64,000 bases of DNA, taken from positions 37,116 to 101,115 of the forward strand of contig JAFGCY010000063.1 of NCBI GenBank assembly GCA_016932385.1. The letters run 5' to 3'. Below the pieces are notes generated by a model. The model was not told the DNA's origin. It saw only the letters and a list, made by a program, of their open reading frames with translations, and made no database searches. The DNA is from a bacterium. Its GTDB lineage: Bacteria; 4484-113; JAFGCY01. The position numbers were made by a program, and so were the translations under genes. Shown piece by piece: positions 11,135 through 20,203 of the stretch (positions are counted from its first letter, which is position 1; each line of letters begins with the position of its first letter).

Positions 11135-11161
11135 ATTATAGCACGTTCTATTAACTGTCAA
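11135..11161 (-). promoter_or_regulatory. Strong promoter of the Cys-rich secreted protein
   Basis: Minus strand: TTGACA (11161-11156) and TATAAT (11140-11135) are both perfect consensus boxes, and TGC directly before TATAAT makes an extended -10. The spacer is 15 bp, shorter than the ideal 17. The leader to the ATG is about 34 nt and contains AGGAGG. Confidence 0.8.
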
Positions 11162-11198
11162 GCCCCGAATTACGATAAGAATCAGATAACCAAGGAAT

Positions 11199-12902
11199 TT
11201 AATCTACCAGTAACCCTAATTCCAGCCCCGCGCTCTCACGGGCGAAATCCCAGTACAGGCCGATTTCGTATGTTTTCTGCCTCTTCAACGCGCTGACGCG
11301 CAGCTGGTTGAATTCCTCTTCCGCGATGTCATAAATGCCGCGTACGACATGCCGCCAGTCCCGATGCAACCGGACGCTGGTCATAAAATCGACCTCGCGC
11401 TGGCGGACTTCGTCGAAGCTGAACAGCGCATCGCCCTTGATCCGGTGCCCGCGGTAGATGATGAAATGGTCAAAGCCATCCCGGCTGTAGATCAGCCCGC
11501 CCATCAGCCCCGAAACGTGGTAGTGCTGATTGGCGTCCGCGTAATCCACATAGCGCCCAGTCAGGGCCGAGGTGATGTAGAGGTTGTCGGCGATCGGGAT
11601 CAGCGGCAACTCGGCAATCCCGTCAATGTAAAACCGCGTGTCCTCGTTGCGCTCGGCGGGAATACCCAGATCGGGCTGGCCCGCCGTGAAGGTGCTGATC
11701 TTGCCGTACTCGGAGTTGATCTTCAGATTGCGCAGCCAATCGCTGTTTATATCCAGGTCCTGGCGGAGGATCAGGTTCAGGTCCGAGCGCCGCTCGACCG
11801 TTGTGCGATTGATGTCGAAGTCCGAGCGCGTGCCCGATTCGGCGCCCAGCTCGATACCCGGCAGCGGTTCGGAATAGACGTAAATGTTGGTCAGCAGGCC
11901 GTATTCGTTGGCATAGTCCAGCAGGCAGTTGGCCTTGACGGCATTCAGATCGGCGTGGACGGCCTGTTTCCAGGCGATGCCGACGTCCTTTTCAAACCGG
12001 ATGATCGGGAAATCAAGGCTGATCATCCGCTCGCCACCTTCCAGCGACCGGGTCAGCATCGGCCAGGAGATCAGCTCGATACCGGAGACATGCAAGGAGA
12101 TGTTGCGGAATTTCACCTGGTTGGTGCGCGTCAGCCGCATCTCGTCCGCGTGCAGGAACAGGTCCGGATCGGGGCGTGGATGGTGGCTGAGGGTGACATT
12201 CGTCAGCGAGTATTCACGGCTGTTGGCATCCAGCGACAGCCGGGCCCGTCCGGCCGTCACGCGGATGGTCTCGGGCAAGGGCGCGTAGATGTCGTTGCCG
12301 AAAGCGGCCCGCGGCCCGCGCATGCTCAGCCGCTCCTCGCTGACCAGCAAGGCCAGAGGCAGGTTGACGCTGACGCCGCTGACATCCAATGTGCCCATCA
12401 GCGGGTCGTAGTACAACTCGTCGCATTCCAGCTTGAGATCGTCGTTCTGCAGGCTGAGCGATACGTTGCCGACCAGCTCAGCCTCGCCGGAATTGGTGTC
12501 AAAGGTTAGGCGGTCGGCGCCGGCGACCAGCGTCTGTCCTTCGACCAGCGATGTGATGTACAACGTGCCGCTGTAAGCCGTCACCACGCCTTCTTCGCTG
12601 ACGCTGGTACTGGACGCCTCCAGCCGGTCCGGCAGTCCACCCGTATCGGGCATCGCGCCGGCGTAGAACACCTGCCGGTCGGTTTCGGTGTGATAATTCA
12701 CCGGCTCCGCATCGATGTATTCCTCGGGGAAGAAGTACGAAAGGCGCGTAACCCTCTCGGCGAGGTCGTCTCGGTCCTCCGATTGGGCCTGGCACGGCTG
12801 AATCAAGAGCAGTTGCGCGCAGGCGGCCAGCCAGAGCAGCATGTAAAGCGTACGCTGACGCCGACCGCCAGCAGCCCCGAATTCAACGCCTTCCTTCCTC
12901 AA
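11199..12902 (-). CDS. LptD/OstA-like outer-membrane protein (shorter paralogue)
   Basis: 567 aa. A signal peptide (hydrophobic LYMLLWLAACAQLLLIQP, then CQAQ) precedes an OstA-like beta-jellyroll region at about 95-230, recognisable by repeats such as LTFDTNSGEAELVGNVSLSLQNDDLKLECDELYYDPLMGTLDV. The C-terminal half consists of alternating strands as in a beta-barrel. The family inserts lipopolysaccharide into the outer leaflet; whether this copy does is unknown, because a much larger LptD lies at 24.7-28.1 kb. The start is uncertain: the TTG at 12902 has no proper ribosome site, and the next ATG (codon 20) would shorten the signal's basic region. A TAGAAT box lies just upstream. Confidence 0.78.
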   Translation of the reverse strand: MRKEGVEFGAAGGRRQRTLYMLLWLAACAQLLLIQPCQAQSEDRDDLAERVTRLSYFFPEEYIDAEPVNYHTETDRQVFYAGAMPDTGGLPDRLEASSTSVSEEGVVTAYSGTLYITSLVEGQTLVAGADRLTFDTNSGEAELVGNVSLSLQNDDLKLECDELYYDPLMGTLDVSGVSVNLPLALLVSEERLSMRGPRAAFGNDIYAPLPETIRVTAGRARLSLDANSREYSLTNVTLSHHPRPDPDLFLHADEMRLTRTNQVKFRNISLHVSGIELISWPMLTRSLEGGERMISLDFPIIRFEKDVGIAWKQAVHADLNAVKANCLLDYANEYGLLTNIYVYSEPLPGIELGAESGTRSDFDINRTTVERRSDLNLILRQDLDINSDWLRNLKINSEYGKISTFTAGQPDLGIPAERNEDTRFYIDGIAELPLIPIADNLYITSALTGRYVDYADANQHYHVSGLMGGLIYSRDGFDHFIIYRGHRIKGDALFSFDEVRQREVDFMTSVRLHRDWRHVVRGIYDIAEEEFNQLRVSALKRQKTYEIGLYWDFARESAGLELGLLVD

Positions 12903-13011
12903 GACGCCATGATTCTAGCACCTGCTGTGGATAGGTGTTGATACTTCGTGGAAAGATGCCCGTCGGCCAGGGTTAGTCGGGGTTCCCGCGGCGGTTAGTT
13001 GCCTGACGCCG

Positions 13012-13533
13012 CTACGGCAGACTCAGCCGGTAATCATAATCAGCCGTGCCTTCGGCGAGTGCCTGGTTCTGGCTGTCTGCCGGCGCGGTGGACAGGACCT
13101 CCACCGGGAAACTGACGTTCTCCATGCAGAAGGTGCAGCTTTCTCCGCTCATCTCGCAGATGGAGCACTGGAGCTTGAAGGGAACCTTCAGCGTGCCGTC
13201 GTCGGTACCCAGTTTCAGGTAGACCGGGATTTCGATCGTATGGCGCGGCAGGTAAGACTCGATGGTGAAGTCCCAGACCGTTTTCTTGACCGTGAACGGG
13301 GCTTCCTTGAGATACTCCTCGTCGAACTGGACTCGAATCGGCACCAGGTAATTCAGATGCCACTGCGACGGGGCCTTGAGGTTCAGCGCCAGCGTTACGT
13401 TCGCGCCCGGTGCGAAGCTGGGCGGCGGCAGAGTTTCTTCCGTCTCGGACTTGGCGATGTCGGGATCGGCGGCGGCCGTGACCAGAATGACCAGCCAGCC
13501 AGCCAGGCAGATTAACAACGCGCGCTTGAACAT
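13012..13533 (-). CDS. Stand-alone DsbD-alpha-like periplasmic protein
   Basis: 173 aa. The ATG at 13533 (MFKRALLICLAGWLVILVTAAA) with GAGGTG in front is preferred to the upstream track start. A signal peptide is followed by an immunoglobulin-like domain (NVTLALNLKAPSQWHLNYLVPIRVQF) resembling the N-terminal domain of the thiol:disulfide reductase DsbD. It ends with CSICEMSGESCTFCMENVSFPVEV, two CxxC pairs where DsbD-alpha has its redox cysteines. The membrane and thioredoxin domains of DsbD are absent. It may pass electrons to or from envelope proteins; that is inferred. The neighbouring gene reads divergently. Confidence 0.7.
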   Translation of the reverse strand: MFKRALLICLAGWLVILVTAAADPDIAKSETEETLPPPSFAPGANVTLALNLKAPSQWHLNYLVPIRVQFDEEYLKEAPFTVKKTVWDFTIESYLPRHTIEIPVYLKLGTDDGTLKVPFKLQCSICEMSGESCTFCMENVSFPVEVLSTAPADSQNQALAEGTADYDYRLSLP

Positions 13534-13624
13534 ATTCACCTCAACAATGCAATTGCTGATACCAGCAATCACGCCTAATTATCGCCGCCGGCAGCCGCCG
13601 GCATAAACAGCCGGGGCAAACTTG

Positions 13625-13630
13625 TATAAT
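13625..13630 (+). promoter_or_regulatory. -10 box placing transcription start at the ATG (leaderless)
   Basis: A perfect TATAAT ends 6 nt before the ATG at 13637, so the expected transcription start coincides with the A of the start codon. There is no Shine-Dalgarno sequence. The -35 region is weak. Confidence 0.65.
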
Positions 13631-13636
13631 CTACTA

Positions 13637-14590
13637 ATGATAAAAGTAGGCGTAATCGGCGCCGGTAATATGGGCCGGCATCACGTCCGGATTTACAGCG
13701 AGATTGAACAATGCGAATTGGTCGGCCTGGCTGATCCCGATGAGAGCCGCGCCGAGCTGGCTGATACCTTTAAAACGCAATATTATGTCGATCACAAAAG
13801 ACTGCTGGAAAAGCAGCCGCAGCTTGTAACGATCGCGGCGCCGACAACCAACCACGTGGAACTGGCGCGCGATGCCCTGGATGCTGGATGCCACCTGTTG
13901 ATCGAGAAGCCGATCAGCGCGGAAGTGCAGCCGGCCCGCGATCTGGTCGAGTATGCCCGGCAAAAGGAGCGGATGATCGCCGTCGGGCACATCGAGCGAT
14001 TCAACCCAGCCATCGTAGCCTTGAAAAGCCTGATCGACATCGGCGAACTCGGTGATGTGCTGACCGTGCACAATCTGCGGGTCAGCCCTTATCACGGGCG
14101 GATTCTGGACACCGGCATTGTTCTGGACATCGGCGTGCACGATGTCGACCTGATCAGCATGCTGATGGGCGGGCGCGGCAGCAGCGTGTTCGCGACCGGC
14201 TTCCAGCGGATCCACAGCCATGAAGATCATGCCGTGATCCAGGTGGCCTTCGCCGACGGCCGGTCGGGCGTGGTGGAGCTGAGCTGGAACGCGCCCTACC
14301 GGATCCGCCACATCCTGGTTTCCGGCGCGCGGCGCTATGCGCTCTGCGACCTGATCGACCAGCGCCTGGTGGTGTACGAGGAAGACGCCGCCGCCAACCG
14401 CCTGATGCCGGTGCCCAAGCCGGTGGCGAAGGGCGAGCCGCTGCGCGCCGAGCTGGAAAGCGTGATCGAGTGTGTGGAAAAGGGCACGCCGCCGGTCTGC
14501 AAACCCGACGACAGCATCTATGCCCTGGAGGCCTGTCTGGCGGCGCTGAAGAGCATGAAATCGGGCCAGGCGGAGAAGGTCGGCGGCTAG
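13637..14590 (+). CDS. Gfo/Idh/MocA-family NAD(P)-dependent oxidoreductase
   Basis: 317 aa from the ATG at 13637; the track's TTG at 13622 lies upstream of and within the promoter. The N-terminal Rossmann fold starts IKVGVIGAGNMGRHHVRIY (GxGxxG). The family's EKP motif is in LLIEKPISAEV, and the catalytic-region histidines are in GHIERFNPAI and LDIGVHDVDLISMLMG. Such enzymes act on sugars, inositols or nucleotide sugars; the substrate cannot be told, though other nucleotide-sugar-type genes (nucleotidyltransferase, DegT aminotransferase) occur 33-36 kb away. Apparently translated from a leaderless mRNA. Confidence 0.93.
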   Translation: MIKVGVIGAGNMGRHHVRIYSEIEQCELVGLADPDESRAELADTFKTQYYVDHKRLLEKQPQLVTIAAPTTNHVELARDALDAGCHLLIEKPISAEVQPARDLVEYARQKERMIAVGHIERFNPAIVALKSLIDIGELGDVLTVHNLRVSPYHGRILDTGIVLDIGVHDVDLISMLMGGRGSSVFATGFQRIHSHEDHAVIQVAFADGRSGVVELSWNAPYRIRHILVSGARRYALCDLIDQRLVVYEEDAAANRLMPVPKPVAKGEPLRAELESVIECVEKGTPPVCKPDDSIYALEACLAALKSMKSGQAEKVGG

Positions 14591-14642
14591 GTCTTCCGCT
14601 TGTTACGGAAGTAGGCCCGTGTCTCGTCGATCTCCTTTTGGA

Positions 14643-15065
14643 TCAGCGCCGGGTCTTCAAGCGGGGCGGGGGCGGTTTGACTTCGCCGGTGTCCGACTTG
14701 TGACGGTAGCGCGGCCAGGCCATAAACGCGCAATAGCCGCCGGTGACGAACGTCATGAAGCGGATCCAGCCGATATTGGCCACGGGCCGGCCCAGCACGT
14801 CATTCAGTTCGCTCAGCCAGAACTGCCCGACGATCAGCAGGACGGCCAGTGTGGCGAAGACCACCATTACGCCGACCGGCTTGGCCCGGTAAACCCAGCC
14901 GGAGCGTGGATTAATGTAGTGCGGATTCTGCTTCTCATAGGCGCGGTTGGTCAGGGAAAACGACTCATAGCCATCAAGACCGAACCCGGCTTTATAGGCT
15001 TCGTCCGCAATGGTTGGAGTCGGCTTTGTCCCTGCTGTTCCGGCGTGTGGTGTGTCGTTCTGCAT
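14643..15065 (-). CDS. Small two-helix membrane protein, unknown
   Basis: 140 aa from the ATG at 15065. The track's start at 15083 overlaps the TATAAT promoter box. There is a 65-70 residue hydrophilic N-terminus, then two membrane helices (VGVMVVFATLAVLLIVGQFWL; IGWIRFMTFVTGGYCAFMAW) and a short basic, proline-rich tail. No motif is recognised. The predicted leader is only about 10 nt and carries GGGGA. The gene faces the oxidoreductase tail to tail. Confidence 0.8.
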   Translation of the reverse strand: MQNDTPHAGTAGTKPTPTIADEAYKAGFGLDGYESFSLTNRAYEKQNPHYINPRSGWVYRAKPVGVMVVFATLAVLLIVGQFWLSELNDVLGRPVANIGWIRFMTFVTGGYCAFMAWPRYRHKSDTGEVKPPPPRLKTRR

Positions 15066-15281
15066 TCGGTCCCCGTACCGCATTATACCGGCGGAATGGG
15101 CCAGGACAGCGCGCGCGGAATCTAATACAGGTCACAAACGGCCTGAACCGGTGCCCCGGTTTATCCCGTCCACCGGTACCCTCATTTCAGGATAATTTCA
15201 GTTATCATTGCCTGTACGACGGGGCAAGGGATTGAAACCTGTTCCGGTACGGAATGATAAGCTCCGTGATTGGAGGTTGCG

Positions 15282-17369
15282 ATGGGATCGCGAATTAGTT
15301 TACTGATTGTGTTATTCATCCTTGTCATGTCCGCTCTCTGCGCCTGCGGCGGCGGGCAATCCCTGGACCTGAACGCCGATGACGGGGCGGTGCTGGGTAT
15401 TACCCAGCAGGGCGGCGGGTTGCCGACGATTCCGCTGGACCGCGTGGCCAGCGAGGGGAACGGGGATCCCGACGGCGGTGATATGCCCTTACCGGTGACC
15501 AAGGTTGAAGTGCTGGGCAAGGACTACCTGCTGATGAACAACGGCACGGTCAACGGTGACGCGCTGGATCTGGAAGTGCCGACGGGCGATGCGGACCTGG
15601 CCTGGGCGATCTACCGGATCAGCGACCTGGGCGATATCAAACCGCTGTCGCTGACCGTCGAGGTCCTGCCGGGCGAGTGGCAGGACGAGTATTACATCGG
15701 CGTGGCGAACTACTCCAAACTGACTTGGGATTGGTTCGGCCCCTCGACGCTCCTGGAATACGAGATCCAGCTGGCGGAGACCGACGATCGCTACATTACG
15801 AACCTGGGCAACTTATACTTCATCATCGTAGTGGAGCCCGACAATCTGATCAGCCACGTCAAGTCGACGCTGATTTGCGGGCCGTACACCAGCCCGGTGC
15901 CGCCGGGTGCGCCCTACGGCCTGGAGGCCAGCGACGGCCTCTACGAGGAGATGATCGAACTAACCTGGGACGGAGGAACCGCCGCCGCCGGCTTTGAGAT
16001 CTGGCGGACGACGGACGCCTACAACGAGCCCGGCCGGGACGGCGGAAACCCGACCGACCCCGACAACGGCTGGATGTTGATCGGCGAGTCACCGGATCGG
16101 ATCTATCTCGATGGGATGGTGGCACCCGGGGTTGAATACTGGTACAAGGTGCGAGCCTTCAGCAGCGGCGGCGTCAGCGAATTCAGCAACCTGGATTCCG
16201 GTTTCGCCCTGGAGGGCCCGCCACCGCCCGAGCTGACGATCGACGGTTATATCGCCTTTGAAGACGACAACCGCGTGCCCGATGTGGAAGTGCTGCTGAT
16301 GACGCCGTTCGGCGAGCAGTACACCACGACGGACGACGAAGGCTGCTTTGTGTTCGAGGGGCTGATCCCCGGTGATTACGTGGTCGCTCCGTTCCGGGGT
16401 GACCTGCGCTTCTGGCCGGAGTACCGCGTGGTGCTGCTGGATTACGACAGCCCAGTCGGCGAGGTCGGCTTCACCGCTTATACCGACAGCCTGCCGCTCT
16501 ACCGCGGCTGGGGCTTTACCTACGCCTGCGGCTGCCTGGAGTTGGGCGACAATCCCGACGCGGATGGCGGCCCGTTGGGCGGGGTGACCGTGACGCTGGC
16601 CGACAACGAGGGCGCTACCTGGGTCACCGAGAGCAACGAGGCGGGCTTCTGGAGCGCGCCGGAGCTGCCGGCGGGCACCTATTCAGCCACGCCGTCGAAG
16701 GACGGCTATTCCTTCCCCGAGTGTCTCTGGCTGGTCACTGTCGACGGCAGCACGGTTCCCGAGCCGCTGCCGATGTACGGCTACCTCGATTGGCAACCAC
16801 CGGGCTACGACGGCATGATCGTCGGTATCGCCAACCTGCCCGATACATATGATGGCGGGACGGCCTACCTGGTCGGCCTCTCCGAGGTGGTGGAAACACC
16901 CGTGCTCGGCGGCGAGTTCTGCTTCGACAACTTGCCCAACGGCTACTACCTGGTGACGCTGTGGCACCCACAGCTCGATTTCACGCCGGCCTATATCGTG
17001 GTTGAGCTGGAGGGCGAGGCTCCGGTGGCCAGCGTGGAGTTCACCGGCGTAGCGGCGACGGACTTCGCCAAGTTCCACGGATTCCTGTTCTACCAGGACT
17101 GGGAGATCAACTACGCCGGCGTGGGCGGCATCGACGTGTATGCCTACCTGGACAACCTGGACGGTGAGACGACGGTCGCCGTGTCGGACGAGGCCGGCTA
17201 CTTCAACTTCACCGACATGGACAGCGGCGATTACATCGTGATCCCGCAGGACGACTACTGGGCGTTCTATCCCACGTATCAAGAAACCGGCGTCGGCGGC
17301 AGCGCGATTCCCGCGCCGCTGTTCTTCTATGCCGATGATTACACCGACGGCGGGCCGATGGAACGCTGA
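15282..17369 (+). CDS. Modular lipoprotein: shared N-domain, FnIII-like domain, carboxypeptidase-regulatory-like repeats
   Basis: 695 aa from the ATG at 15282, with GGAGG 5 nt upstream (the track's TTG at 15270 is part of that site). The lipobox is LCAC after a hydrophobic signal. Domains in order: an N-terminal domain (about 75-180) containing AWAIYRISDLGDIKPLSLTVEV and YYIGVANYSKLTWDWFGP, a pattern that recurs in two other lipoproteins here; a fibronectin-III-like domain (about 205-310) with WYKVRAFSSGGVSEFSN; then at least three CarboxypepD-regulatory/SdrD-B-like beta sandwiches. These are extracytoplasmic binding or structural modules. No enzymatic domain is seen. Confidence 0.9.
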   Translation: MGSRISLLIVLFILVMSALCACGGGQSLDLNADDGAVLGITQQGGGLPTIPLDRVASEGNGDPDGGDMPLPVTKVEVLGKDYLLMNNGTVNGDALDLEVPTGDADLAWAIYRISDLGDIKPLSLTVEVLPGEWQDEYYIGVANYSKLTWDWFGPSTLLEYEIQLAETDDRYITNLGNLYFIIVVEPDNLISHVKSTLICGPYTSPVPPGAPYGLEASDGLYEEMIELTWDGGTAAAGFEIWRTTDAYNEPGRDGGNPTDPDNGWMLIGESPDRIYLDGMVAPGVEYWYKVRAFSSGGVSEFSNLDSGFALEGPPPPELTIDGYIAFEDDNRVPDVEVLLMTPFGEQYTTTDDEGCFVFEGLIPGDYVVAPFRGDLRFWPEYRVVLLDYDSPVGEVGFTAYTDSLPLYRGWGFTYACGCLELGDNPDADGGPLGGVTVTLADNEGATWVTESNEAGFWSAPELPAGTYSATPSKDGYSFPECLWLVTVDGSTVPEPLPMYGYLDWQPPGYDGMIVGIANLPDTYDGGTAYLVGLSEVVETPVLGGEFCFDNLPNGYYLVTLWHPQLDFTPAYIVVELEGEAPVASVEFTGVAATDFAKFHGFLFYQDWEINYAGVGGIDVYAYLDNLDGETTVAVSDEAGYFNFTDMDSGDYIVIPQDDYWAFYPTYQETGVGGSAIPAPLFFYADDYTDGGPMER

Positions 17370-17386
17370 GCCCACGACCAAGCAAG

Positions 17387-17418
17387 AAAAAGGGCCGGTC
17401 CAGCGACCGGCCCTTTTT
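17387..17418. terminator. Bidirectional terminator
   Basis: AAAAAGGGCCGGTC, CAGC loop, GACCGGCCCTTTTT: a perfect stem flanked by A and T runs between the convergent lipoprotein and DUF4340 genes. Confidence 0.93.
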
Positions 17419-17436
17419 GTTTCAGCTTAGATGCCG

Positions 17437-18507
17437 TTAGCCTTCGTCGGCGTCACTCGGCAGATCGCCGGTGATTCCTTCATCGGGATTCTCGCCGGCG
17501 TTGCTCAATTCATCGCCGCCCTCCGCCGCCACGGGCGCCGTGTCGTCGAACGTCAGTTCGGCAAAGGCCAGCTCGCGGTAGGGCTTGAGGTTGTACTCCG
17601 AGATCTTGTAGACGTTGCCGTCCTGGTCCTGGACAAAGTACTGCGAGTTCTCGTCCAGGCCGATCGTCAGCGTCAGCTCGCCTTCCGGGCCGTCGAGGAC
17701 CAGGTTCGGCTCGCGGCCTTCCAGCCCCGTCAATTCGGGATCCGGCTCGTCGACGAAATCGTTGGCCTTCAACTTGCTGATTTTATCGAGCAATTCCGTG
17801 ATTAGGTTCTGGTTGCCGTTGGTGCCTTCGGGCGTTTTCCAGAAGCCTTCCGCGCGCGTGAAGGTCAGCGCCTCGCCCTCGCCGTCCGGCGGCGCGATGG
17901 TGACCGATGCCAGCGTGGCGGGTTCGAACTTCCAGGGCTCCTTGCTGCGGAAATCGCGGAAGGAAAAGCCCACCAGCGACTTGATGTTCTTGGCCGCGCG
18001 GTAGACCTCATCCTGGTTGGCCAGCCGGACGAAGGCGCCGTCGAACGAAGGCGTCGCTTTGCCCACGTACATGTCCACGGCCGGCGTTTCGCCGCCGGCG
18101 AAGACCTTCAGCCGAATCGCCTGCGCGTCGTCGACCTCGAACGTGGCCTGCTTGTCGGCCTTGTTCGTCGCCAACCCGCTGCTCATCAGCCCCGGGACAT
18201 CCTCGATCAACTTGTCGATGCGCTCCATGTTGGCCTTGTAACGCGCATCGCCGCGGACGACGAACCACTGCCCGCCTTCCTTGAGGAGTTGGAAGGGCTC
18301 GTCCGAGATCTGGTCGATCTCGAAGCCCGTCAAGGTGTCCGCCGTGACGGAACAGAGCTTGATCTCCTTGGGCGCGTTTTCATCGGGATGGTCCGCGGCG
18401 GGCTTGAACCAGCCGAACGGGTCGGTGGCGAGGACCGCCACGGCGACGAGTACCAGCATGATTACCAGCGGTAATCCGAGTCGTTTGATACCTTTGTCAG
18501 CCATCAT
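17437..18507 (-). CDS. DUF4340-type protein of a Gld-like ABC operon
   Basis: 356 aa. One N-terminal membrane anchor (LGLPLVIMLVLVAVAVLA), then a periplasmic domain in which VTADTLTGFEIDQISDEPFQLLKEGGQWFV and later repeats of the same 'W.l' pattern match DUF4340 proteins. These usually sit directly after GldG-like proteins. The start codon follows the GldG stop without a gap (a second ATG lies one codon on), so the two are translationally coupled. It is the last gene of a four-gene minus-strand operon. The molecular role is unknown; the C-terminal 40 residues are acidic and probably disordered. Confidence 0.88.
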   Translation of the reverse strand: MMADKGIKRLGLPLVIMLVLVAVAVLATDPFGWFKPAADHPDENAPKEIKLCSVTADTLTGFEIDQISDEPFQLLKEGGQWFVVRGDARYKANMERIDKLIEDVPGLMSSGLATNKADKQATFEVDDAQAIRLKVFAGGETPAVDMYVGKATPSFDGAFVRLANQDEVYRAAKNIKSLVGFSFRDFRSKEPWKFEPATLASVTIAPPDGEGEALTFTRAEGFWKTPEGTNGNQNLITELLDKISKLKANDFVDEPDPELTGLEGREPNLVLDGPEGELTLTIGLDENSQYFVQDQDGNVYKISEYNLKPYRELAFAELTFDDTAPVAAEGGDELSNAGENPDEGITGDLPSDADEG

Positions 18508-20193
18508 CTACCCCCGAAAATCCTCGTAATAACGTGCGATTGCCCGACGGCGCTGGCCCTTGAGGAACCACAGCAGGAGCCCCAGGAGCACCAGCAGGAT
18601 CGGGACGCCCAGTACGTTGATCCACCGGTAGAAACTCTTCTGTTTCTCATCCAGGCCCGTCTTCAACGGACGGGCGGTGACCGGCGTGGACCGAATGCCC
18701 ATCAACTCGTCGCCCAGGAGCATCATGTCCATCGTGTTCACGAGGAACAGCAGATTCTGACGGAACTGGTCCACAAAGCCGTCGGAGAGGCCCAGGGCGC
18801 TGGTCATCACGACGATCCGGCCCTGGCCCTCGCTGTTCATGACCTGGCTGCCGGCGTCGAATTGCGGTTTGAGCGAAACAGGTTCGGTTTCCTCGCCAGC
18901 CGCAGCCGGGGGCTCGACCGGATTGGGCGGACCGCCGGGATAAGCCGTGGGCAGGTTGCCCTCGAGCATGGCCACCAAGGTAAACGGACCTTTGGCCGGC
19001 GCGGAGCTTTCCAGGTACGGCCAGTCCTGGTCGGGTTCCAGGTTGAACGGGCTGCTAAGCGTAAACGATTTGTCGGTGGAGGAGGCCAACGGTGAGAACT
19101 TGACCCCTTCAATGTTGGTTCCCTGCAACGGACAGCACCACGGCAGGACCAGGTCTTCGAGTTGGGCGACGGCGCTGACTTCCTGGTTGAATCCGCCCGG
19201 CAGCACCTTCGGCCAGAGGTAATAGTCGCGAATGATCGTGAACAGGCCGCCGGACATCGGCGCCTGGCCACAGGACGGATCGACGACGAGCTGCTTGTTC
19301 AGCTTGACGCCGTACTTTTCCAGCTGCTCCTCGATCGTCGGCAGGCTGGGGAAGGCCTGCTGCATGCTGCCGGACTGCTGCTGCGGCTGCATCATCGGGT
19401 CGATCATGACCAACACCTGGCCACCGTTCATGATGAACTGGTCGATGCTGTACTTCAGGCTGTCGGGCATGCCGAAGGCGCCGGCGATGATCAGGCCATC
19501 CAGGTCCTCGGGCAAGGTGCGATTGGCCTGCGGATCGACCGTAACGATCTCATACATGCCTTGCGCTCCGCCCAGCAGCTGCTTGAGCGTCTCATACTGC
19601 GGTCCCTGCTGCTGCTGGCCCTGCAGGAACGGCCCGATAAACAGGCCGAGCTTGGGCTTTTTCTCCTGCGTCAGCTTGACCAAGCGGCTGGTCAGCGCGT
19701 ATTCCAGGTTGGACGGATCGGCCAGCTCGTCGGTCCGGATTGTCTCCGTGCGGTCCTCGAAACTCAGCACGAGCCCGAAGTAGACCTTTTTCACGGTGAT
19801 CGCGTCCTTTTCCGTGACGTTGATTTCCAGTTCCGGCACGCCCAGTTTCAAGGCGCGGTCCTTCTCGTCCAGGTCGTCACCGGGATCGGTCACCTTCAGC
19901 TTGAAATGACCGCGCCCGAAGGCGACGTATTCATCCAGCTTGTCGCGGACGTCGTCCTTGATCCGCACAAACTGCGGCGGCAGGTCGGAGGACAGGAAGA
20001 ACTCGGCGTTGATCGGATCGTCCATGCCCTGCAAGACCTCCTTGGTCGCGTCGCTGATGGTGAACTGCTTGTTCTCCGTCATGTCGAACCGGTGGAAGAA
20101 CTTGTAGCCCACCAGGCTGACCGCCACCAGGATGATCACCACGATTACGATCTCGGCGATGTTCGTTGATGTATGCCGTAATTTATTATTCAT
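18508..20193 (-). CDS. GldG-like ABC-associated membrane protein
   Basis: 561 aa from the ATG at 20193 (GGGGG upstream; the track uses the GTG one codon before). One membrane helix lies at each end (IVIVVIILVAVSLVGYKFF; LGVPILLVLLGLLLWFL) with a large periplasmic part between. DMTENKQFTISDATKEVLQGMDDPI is the signature start of the GldG/ABC_transp_aux family, followed by a glutamine-amidotransferase-like fold region (GLIIAGAFGMPDSLKYSIDQFIMNGGQVLVMIDP). The family works with ABC-2 transporters, in Bacteroidetes in gliding, elsewhere with unknown substrates. Motility cannot be inferred here because no other gliding genes are seen. Confidence 0.93.
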   Translation of the reverse strand: MNNKLRHTSTNIAEIVIVVIILVAVSLVGYKFFHRFDMTENKQFTISDATKEVLQGMDDPINAEFFLSSDLPPQFVRIKDDVRDKLDEYVAFGRGHFKLKVTDPGDDLDEKDRALKLGVPELEINVTEKDAITVKKVYFGLVLSFEDRTETIRTDELADPSNLEYALTSRLVKLTQEKKPKLGLFIGPFLQGQQQQGPQYETLKQLLGGAQGMYEIVTVDPQANRTLPEDLDGLIIAGAFGMPDSLKYSIDQFIMNGGQVLVMIDPMMQPQQQSGSMQQAFPSLPTIEEQLEKYGVKLNKQLVVDPSCGQAPMSGGLFTIIRDYYLWPKVLPGGFNQEVSAVAQLEDLVLPWCCPLQGTNIEGVKFSPLASSTDKSFTLSSPFNLEPDQDWPYLESSAPAKGPFTLVAMLEGNLPTAYPGGPPNPVEPPAAAGEETEPVSLKPQFDAGSQVMNSEGQGRIVVMTSALGLSDGFVDQFRQNLLFLVNTMDMMLLGDELMGIRSTPVTARPLKTGLDEKQKSFYRWINVLGVPILLVLLGLLLWFLKGQRRRAIARYYEDFRG

Positions 20194-20203
20194 CACGCAC
20201 CCC

